From the NCBI GenBank assembly GCA_015501585.1, contig JADNRY010000078.1, positions 1 through 64,000 on the forward strand: a stretch of DNA of 64,000 nt, read 5' to 3'. This document shows, in pieces, positions 57,031 to 64,000 of this stretch. Within the stretch, counting starts at the first letter, position 1; each line of letters begins with the position of its first letter. Position numbers and translations under genes: made by a program. This stretch comes from Rhodocollybia butyracea (taxonomy: Eukaryota; Basidiomycota; Agaricomycetes; Agaricales; Omphalotaceae). The notes below the pieces were generated by a model. It worked only from the letters and a program-made list of their open reading frames with translations. It ran no database searches and was not told the DNA's origin.

Positions 57031-57772
57031 GATTTTGCCGTGCAGCCGGTACGTGGTGCGTGCAGGTACGTGCACGCACCTACTGATGCGTGTTGTATGG
57101 TGCGTGCGCATATAGAATTTTTTCAGCCCAAATTATGTATTTTTTTGTAATATATACTAACATTATCAACTTCATATTAATGAACTTTTGGTCAATTGGC
57201 CCAAAGAGGTAATTCTACTCAAATTCTACCTAATATCAAGTCTTGGATACACAATCATCATACACATCACGCATCACTTGCACGCACCGGCACGCACCCG
57301 GCACGCACCCGGCACCACTTGCACGCACCCCGCATCACTTGCACGCACCCGCAAAATGATGATGGCAGGTGCGTGCAAGTGATGGCGGATGCATGCAAGT
57401 GATGGTGGGTGCGTGCAAATGTTGCGGGTCTTTTCAGCAATGTTTGTGTTTTTTAGACATTGGAACCTGCACATACACCTACACCTGTACACCTCTATAC
57501 TACTCTTGCCTTATCAGGCAGCCTCTTATGTCCCTAGTGCAGGTCAATTTACTTATGTTCATGATACTTACACTACTTATCTTTAAGTGTACAATCTGAG
57601 TTGCAGCTTTGGGGACATAGAAATAAAAGAAAGGCTAGTTAATTCTATAGTAGAAATAACTTTACACAACAGATGGACTTGGCCCAGTTGACACGCACGC
57701 ACTTCCACGCACCACGCACCAAGCACGTTTGCACGCACCCAGCACGCACCACGCACCGGCTGCACGGCAAAA
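57031..57772. repeat. GCACGCACC minisatellite inside an inverted pair
   Basis: TTTTGCCGTGCAGCCGGT opens the segment and its exact complement closes it. In between, GCACGCACC and GGTGCGTGC occur many times (about 57050-57110, 57275-57420, 57688-57765), also as CTTGCACGCACC. The sequence switches strand so that left and right parts pair. It could be a separate nested foldback element. Confidence 0.75.
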
Positions 57773-57783
57773 TGTATGTGCCG

Positions 57784-57985
57784 CCAAGAACTGGGAGGTT
57801 CAGTCATGTGATGCATCTGATAAGATTTCCTGTCTTTGAACGCGACCAAAACGCGACTTATGGGATACTGTATATGCATGGCTGCACTAGTCACCACCAG
57901 ACAATAAATTGCTCCAGTTCTGCCCTCATATCCGCCTAAAGTGTTGTCAGATGCATCACATGACCGAGCCTCCCAGTTCTTAGCC
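57784..57985. repeat. Inverted pair around a 130-bp spacer
   Basis: AAGAACTGGGAGGTTCAGTC, continuing ATGTGATGCATCTGA, at the left is matched in reverse complement at 57948-57985. The right arm runs on into the long CACTA arm. A palindromic duplication or nested MITE is likely. Confidence 0.6.
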
Positions 57986-58236
57986 AGTTATTACCTTGTA
58001 AAAATTTCGAGCGAAATTCTTAATTAATCACGAGTGAAATAGATAAGTAATCTCATTGTCTTTTTTGAGCGATATATATAGCGAAGTTCCAAAAGAAAAA
58101 GATAATCAATTACAATGTATTTTTCGTACAAAACAGAAGACACTTTTCCATTGTAATTTGTATTGAAAAAGGTAAGTAATTACAACAATAATTTCGGCAA
58201 TAATTTTTCCCGATATTTTTTGACGCTGGCGTAGTG

Positions 58237-58932
58237 TGTGGGAAGCAGTTATGATCTTCGTTAGATTATTACTCATGTATGTTGAATACACGGTGATTCT
58301 TTCTCATTTGCTTCTTCACTACCACTTAATCGTTCGAGAGCATGCGGCAAGCAATGTTTTCAGCTTCGGAGTAGGATAGCAATGTAGCATCAAGAGATAC
58401 ACCAATGTTTTCAGCTTCGGAGTAGGATAGCAATGTAGCATCAAGAGATACACCATACTTCTTTACTACGAAAAGCTTTGGAAAGAACATGTTCAATTCA
58501 GCAAAACGTGGGTGAGCTGGAGTCGTTATCCGGCACTATACAGCTGTTTCATGTACAATGCCGGAAAGCGCCTTCCGTGTTTTACTGATCAGTGACTGGT
58601 ATAATTGACTAGAGTGCATTGTGCAAATACTTAGTAGGACTGAAAGAAACTTCAGAACAATGAACATAGAGAACATTATCTCCAAGGAACAGTACTTTGC
58701 AAATTTTGACAACTTGGAGGCATCTAATAGTCAAATAGACATTAGGGAGTCGAGTCCGGAAACTGTGTCACTGCTAACGTTCAATGGCATCGTTCACCGA
58801 AACTTTGATCAAACTTACTAGACAGCCTTGACTTCCAGAAATTGTGTTATTATTCCAAAACAAAATTACTTATTTCTCGCTGGGGCAGTATTTATTTGCC
58901 GACCTTTATATAAAAGCAAAGCTCTCTTTGAC
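58237..58932. repeat. Intergenic with exact 51-bp tandem duplication
   Basis: The unit beginning CAATGTTTTCAGCTTCGGAG occurs at 58352-58402 and again, identical, at 58403-58453. No gene is recognised. The open frame 58621-58821 has no known similarity. Confidence 0.75.
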
Positions 58933-61900
58933 TCACACAGATTCTTCAGATAGCGCTCCTGGTATCACTGGCGGTGCAGCTGCTGAACCAAGGTTATTCA
59001 CCTGAGTCCGCCAGCGTAGGATGCGATTCATCAATGGTCTCCGCAATGATTCGCGTTGCTCATTTGCACCAGAATTGTCTACACCCTGAATCTCAATACC
59101 CAATGGGGACTGGGCCTTGATAGTTGGGTGAGATAGAGCAACCTACATGTTTGTCAAATTTGTTATACTCTTGATACACATGTTTGATATGACATGTGAC
59201 TTACCTCTTTACCTGAAGACAATTCACCTAGCATGGAAATCATTTGCTTTATGTTTGATTCCACATCAATTCCCCAACCAGGGTTTAACCAAAGCGGAAC
59301 TACAATTTCCAAAAAAAAAGTTTCTACCAATGGTTCCACCAATCCCTGGTCGTTGAATCTTTGCTTCATCTCTTCCTTATCTAAATTCTTGTTGTTCTCC
59401 ATCCAGTTGGACAATAGCATTAGCCAGTTTTGACAATCATCCCAGATGTGGGCATCAGGTCGTAGTTTGATTAGGTAGTCTACGAGATGCTCAAATGGTG
59501 GATAAGATTGCAGAGTCAAATCATAAAATTGCAATGATATCAAAGAAAGAACAACCATTTGCATTGTGAGAGGCTGGAGCAAATAGTCAATATATTGCTC
59601 TCTGGCAAGGCTTCCCACAAATCCTATGTCATTGAGGGCTGTTATATAGAAAGCAGCCACCTTAAACAGATCCCTAGTATGAGAATAGCTAGCTATATAG
59701 CTGTATTGGGCAATTTGCATCATACAATCATAGTCAACAGCAAGCTGATGTGCATTGAGACGAATTGGGTCAGTCTGCAGTGCATGAGCAATATAATCAC
59801 AAACAAGAGGATGCAGGCATTCCGCAGATGATTTTTGACCTAGCGTAATTTCCCGAATGGTTCCCTCAATTGCACGGTAATATGTTTTTGGTCGAAGACT
59901 TTGGGGCTTTTCCCCTGGATCAATCATAGTAGTTTCCCCCATCGTTATCATTATTGTGGATCCATTCCCGTGAGCAGCAGCAAGATATTGCTCTAGAAGG
60001 TGATAGCGATAGTGAAGAACCAATTCAGAAGGCTGTAGATCAAAATCACAGATGGTTGTCTGCTCAATGAGCCTACTTGACCAATTAATGATGAAATCCA
60101 ACATAGTTTTACTGATTTTTGAAGAACGAAGGGCATCTAATTCCAAGAAAATGCTGATGATCTGCCAGTGTACACTTTCAAGATTCCAGGATGCAGCAGC
60201 TGCATTGTGGAATGCAAGGTTAAGAGTTCTTTGAATTATCACCTCGTTTGCAGATGCAAGTGGGGGTAAGGTGTTTTTTCGAGTTGACATGGAGATTATC
60301 TAGGAGCAATTTCCAGAATTCTTCATGCATATACTCATTGATTACCTCTACCATTGTCATAGTTAGAGGCGGAATTTTTTCATTATCGGAGGGAGTCCAC
60401 AGGGCTGGAGAGAGAAGTTTGAACAATTCTGGATTTGTTGGGAAGTCATGAAATGCCCCTTGTGCTATGGCATTGCGCAAAAAATGGATCCAAACCAAGG
60501 GATGGTGCTTTATATCATGATAGGTGGAAATTATCCCTGGAAAGTCAAATCCTGCATCAGATTGAAATGCCATAAAAGTAATATTCCAGATTGGATTATC
60601 TGTGAGGCTCAAACCAAGGATGAAGGGGTGCAATGAAGAAAAGAACAGATGGCTCCTGAATGCCTTTCTACCACCAGCTCTTGACCTGGATTGATAAGGC
60701 TTTTACTAGGGTCCCCAAATGATGTGCATTGGGACCAAATGTTCCAGAAGACAGAATTCATATCCTGGGGTCTGTTGTGAAAGATTTGCCCTATTATCTT
60801 TTCTTTAATAGTTATTGGAAGCCCAGCAATTGCCTGAAACGCTACCCTGTGAGCTGAGGGATTGGAAGAGGCATGGAACAACCACTGGAATGCTTCGACT
60901 GATAGTGAAGAATCGGCCATAGACTCTTCAAGTGCTTCCAAAACACTATTTGCAGGTTTATGTACACGTACTAAGTGGGACTCATGCCTGAGCCACCTTC
61001 GAAAGTTGGTTGCAGCTGTTTGGCAATAAACACCAAAAGCTAGAAAGAACTCAGATAAAGGTGTTTTGTAGGGACATTGTGGACGGATGGTGGGAAGAAG
61101 TGCAGAGAGAAAGTAGAGTCCATACACAGTGACTGTGATAGACCCAACAATCCAAGACAAGGCCAACTGCAACGGAATAAGGAAAAGGACCAGTCCAAGG
61201 AAAAACAGGAGGAGGGATAGGTGCATAACCACAGGTAGAGCACCAATGATATTCAGCACTTGCCATTCTTCAAATCCTTGATATCTTAACTGGCGTACAT
61301 GGCTTCGAGCTTTAGGTGTCCCAGACTGGACTGCTATGTAGCGATGAAGCCATTGCTTAACTAGAACGGAGGCCAGCGCCACCACAAGTGCCAGAACCAG
61401 ACTGACTACCCAAAGGCAATTGATCCAAATATCGAGTGTGCCAGGTACAAATTTGGTGGTTGGAGTCAACATCGATGCCGGTACAGAGTTGACATTTATA
61501 CCTTGAGCAGCCGCACGCTGGATCGCGACAAGCTCCGACAATAGAGCAGCAGACACATCAGCGGAACTGAGCTGTAGTGTCTGGGTTGTTTGTACAACAA
61601 ATGAAATTACAACCGCGGAGAAAAGACCGGCCTAAAAGACTCATTTGTATTAATCCATAAGTCGAATGAGCATGTAATAGGACACATACAAATACAAGCA
61701 ACGCATCCAAGCCATCCCTTGCCTCTCCTACCATGTTTTCATCAAAGGCTGCACTCTCAACGAGATACGTGCGCCAAACGCGAGCAGTTTCCGAGACTTC
61801 TTCGAACATAGGATCCTCAGGAAATCTCTGTTCGTAATCATCACTCAGATCTGTAAGCCAATCAATGCGAGTTCCTTTTCTATTGCATTAAGAATACCTC

Positions 61901-62203
61901 ACCTTGAGGGTGATAAAATTCTTTTTTGGGTAGTCCGAAGAGATGCTTCTTCTCAAGTCGAGGACGGGCGGGTTGTGCGAGATTAGGTGGCTGAAATGGA
62001 GCCGAAGGTAAATCTCCGTCATCTTCGGTTTGGATTCGTGAACTACGAGGTCCATTACTTGATGCATTTTCGAATGAAGGTGACCGTGAGCCAGTGGCCT
62101 GGGAAGTACGGGTATGATTATCATCGTTGGTTCTGGTATCCTCAGCCTGGATATGCTGAGGATGATTGTTCCCTGTGTCCAACGAAGCGGATATTGTTTC
62201 CAT
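58933..62203 (-). CDS. DUF6535 membrane protein
   Basis: ATG 62203 ('METISASLDTGNNHPQ') opens a polar N-terminus of about 110 residues. The DUF6535 region follows: 'VWRTYLVESAAFDENMV', 'DALLVFAGLFSAVVISFVVQ' across an intron near 61630-61690, 'LDIWINCLWVVSLVLALVVA', 'VLVKQWLHRY', and two more long hydrophobic stretches at 61050-61230. The rest is a long helical cytosolic part of about 700 residues ending 'PGALSEESV' at TGA 58933-58935. Two single-base breaks are needed: near 60640 (a T missing in TGTTC) and near 60280 (AAAAAA where five A restore frame). Apart from these the frame is open throughout. DUF6535 proteins are a large, mostly Agaricomycete group of unknown function. The final intron is about 59141-59205. 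Confidence 0.82.
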
Positions 62204-62830
62204 TCCTGGTGAGAGAGAAGGGAGCTCAGTACCAGCGCTTGATGACAGATAATACCAGCGACATGTGACCTGGCGGAGTTTATTACTTTGGCATTTTATT
62301 CACGAACGTTCAACGTGCTTCTTCGTGAACTATAAGACGGTTAGCCAAGCTACTTCGGCATGATTTATTAGCGTACTTCACTAACTACAAGCCTGGCGAG
62401 TTTAAGAGCGTTTTTCGCTAACTATAAGACGCCTAGCCGGGCATCACTAAATCACTGACCCTTGGACCATGCATTTCCATGAGGTAAAATGTCTTGTAAT
62501 GTAGCGCCATATCTAGAATGTTAGTACCATAATGCTACCCGCCCACCTAGCATTATAAAGCATTCCCGTCATTGGGACACATGTACCATCATGGTACCTC
62601 ATTCCAATGAGGTACCATCGTTCCATCCGCTTGAGATATATACCATGATGTTGCTTGTTGGGAATGAGATGAGAGTAAGGTAGCTCCTTCGTAGGTACTG
62701 CCATCATAAGCTCTGATGGTATCGTAGTATAATGAGATCATTACTTGGTAGACGAAACAAGATTGCAAAACAATTGAATTGGCGTGTAATAAAAGACACA
62801 AAGTACTACAAAAACTACAACGTGGGCGCA
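62204..62830. repeat. Intergenic repeats and a palindrome
   Basis: Near 62327-62350 and 62420-62445 a block (G)CTAACTATAAGACG..TAGCC is repeated. A perfect palindrome with arms ATGGTACCTCATT (62591-62603 and 62606-62618) lies in a stretch rich in ACCATNATGGTAC words (62520-62720), probably a small MITE. Promoter elements of the DUF6535 gene should lie at the left end. Confidence 0.55.
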
Positions 62831-64000
62831 CTACATGTCGATTTCGGTGCCACTGCTGGACGAATTGGCGCGACGTGCAGCTTTCGCAGCACGACGCTGC
62901 CCATTGATATTCCTCAGGGTGTTGCGGAATCCTTGCAGTGACTGATCGTTCGTTAAACCGTCGTTGCTTCCAGAGAAAACCGCCCTACAATAACAGATGA
63001 GAAAGCTGGACTATATTGAAACAGAGATAAACATACGTGTTCCACCATGCCAGCAGTTTCTTGTTTCGTTCTTCTTCTTCCGAGCCAACCTCAACATCTT
63101 CAAAGAAATCAATTATTGCATTGTAGAAAGACTCGTAAGGGAATGAACGGTCGGTTCCCCAGGTGGATGTACCAGAGAGACCAAAGCGAAGCTAAAGAAG
63201 TGCAAGATAAGCAGGAGATAAAGACACAAAGAATGAATTTTGCACACCATAACAGCCGCGTACGCAATCATACGAGGACTCACAGTAGTCAGATTGTAGA
63301 TCTCAGCGTTGTTGCGGCGCGTTGACTTGCGAAGCTTTGAGGATATAGGGTTATTCAGGCGATGGGGTTCTGGGTTGATATTCTCGTCATCGGAACCGTC
63401 CAAGGGATTACCGAAAACCTCATTGCCGACGGCGCTGGCAGATTTGAATACCATAACAAGCGTCTTTGAAAGAAAGTATTAAACGTAGCTCACTGTAAAA
63501 TAATGAATACACACCTTTACTAAAAGCGGTCCCTGTAGCCAGCCTTTCAGCGGGTCTGAAACATCGCCAGCTTCGTTACGATAGAGACAGGGAAGAAAAA
63601 AGGGCAATGCAGAGTGTTTGACCACAGATTTGATGTTTCCACGAAGTTCAGCACGAACGCTGTATGATTGAGATGAGAAAAGCAATGAGAAAAGCAAAAG
63701 AAACGTGTACCTTGAAGCGTTCCAATCAAGGTCAATTGGGCAAATCAACTGACCAGTTAGGTCATGTGTTAGTCCACGGCCGAGACGGCTCAGGCGAATA
63801 AGAAGCGGTTTGGGCGCTGGATTGCGTGCATTAATCCAGTCAGCGAGTTCCATCGCGCCCTTGGAGATATCTTCGCCACGAGCACCCCGAGCTCCTTTGG
63901 TGAGCTGAAATATACTCTATATCAACAGTAGCAATGTGCAACGTGTCCTAAAACTTACTTCACCAAACTCAGCCTTCAAGTCAAGATGAGCAACCTGGTC
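62831..64000 (-). CDS. DUF6698 protein, 5' partial
   Basis: The gene enters from the right edge. Exons give 'VAHLDLKAEFGE', 'LTKGARGARGEDISKGAMELADW', 'GRGLTHDLTGQLICPIDLDW', then across an intron (about 63661-63711) 'VRAELRGN', 'LPFFLPCLYRNEAGDVSDPLKGWLQGPLLVK' (position 63520-63620), 'SPRMIAYAAVM', 'LRFGLSGTSTWGTD', 'FPYESFYNAIIDFFED' and a basic tail ending 'SSGTEIDM' at TAG 62831-62833. This order of 'LTG.LICP.DLDW', 'FL....Y', 'GPLLVK' and 'FY..I.D..ED' is that of DUF6698, an Agaricomycete-specific family often found near transposons and of unknown role. Five short introns are consistent and no frame break was seen in the visible part. Confidence 0.82.

Larger units (their letters stand above)
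56759..58236. mobile_element. CACTA-like element with long terminal inverted repeats
   Basis: The ends CACTGCGCCAGCGTC and GACGCTGGCGTAGTG are flanked by a 3-bp duplication TGT (56756-56758 and 58237-58239). CACT-type ends with a 3-bp duplication fit the CACTA/CMC superfamily. The inverted arms extend for roughly 250 bp (56759-57022 and 57975-58236, both ending in AAGGTAATAACTG). The core holds a second inverted pair (about 57031 and 57772) and a GC-rich minisatellite. There is no transposase, so it is non-autonomous. Confidence 0.78.

Noticed and set aside
57188..57492. His/Cys-rich frames resembling small repetitive proteins
   Set aside because: They are translations of the GCACGCACC minisatellite; all frames are open because of its composition.
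1..64000. Biosynthetic gene cluster around the FAD oxidase and MFS transporter
   Set aside because: They are about 15 kb apart with unrelated housekeeping-type genes between, and no core synthase is present.

Overview
The window is nuclear DNA of a filamentous fungus, almost certainly a mushroom-forming basidiomycete (Agaricomycete). Genes are split by many 45-70 nt introns with GT..AG borders. Several host genes belong to families I know mainly from Agaricomycetes: a six-exon multi-pass membrane protein, a DUF6535 membrane protein and a DUF6698 protein. More than half of the sequence is transposable elements nested in one another.

Layout. 1-2522 (+): 3' part of a MOV10/SDE3-type RNA helicase with several frame breaks. 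2.5-5.6 kb: MITE-like repeats. 5642-6882 (+): membrane protein whose six exons join cleanly into 309 codons. 6.9-9.6 kb: dispersed repeats and foldbacks. 9633-18495: a Russian-doll block of DNA transposons with no host gene and no recognisable transposase. 19.98-35.89 kb: a retrotransposon nest. A Copia-type gag fragment (-) is split by a Ty3/Gypsy chromovirus (+). The chromovirus is split by a full-length Ty1/Copia element, which itself carries a 1.2-kb solo LTR. Two hAT MITEs also sit in the chromovirus integrase, and one of them carries a gag-only LTR element with apparently identical LTRs.

36.7-38.8 kb (-): MFS transporter of the monocarboxylate-transporter-like type. 41.5-43.6 kb (-): decayed duplicate of a kinesin-7 gene. 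43.7-44.1 kb (-): small hypothetical gene. 44.5-46.2 kb (-): multi-pass membrane protein. 48.1-51.6 kb (-): intact CENP-E/Kip2-type kinesin-7, divergently arranged (125 bp) with a lysine-rich, probably nuclear protein at 51.7-53.1 kb (+). 53.75-55.74 kb (-): FAD-linked (BBE-type) oxidoreductase. 56.76-58.24 kb: CACTA-like element with very long terminal inverted repeats and a GC-rich minisatellite core. 58.9-62.2 kb (-): DUF6535 protein. 62.83-64.0 kb (-): DUF6698 protein, cut by the window end.

The host genes do not form a pathway; they are ordinary single fungal genes. The interest lies in the repeats. Many insertions can be delimited to the base by target-site duplications (5 bp for LTR elements, 8 bp for hAT, 3 bp TGT for CACTA, TA for one MITE). 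From these the order of insertion can be read. Retroelement decay is dominated by C-to-T changes at CpG (CGA to TGA stops). Several otherwise good genes carry single-base indels, often in homopolymers, which raises the question of assembly error. I found no convincing new multi-gene functional system.
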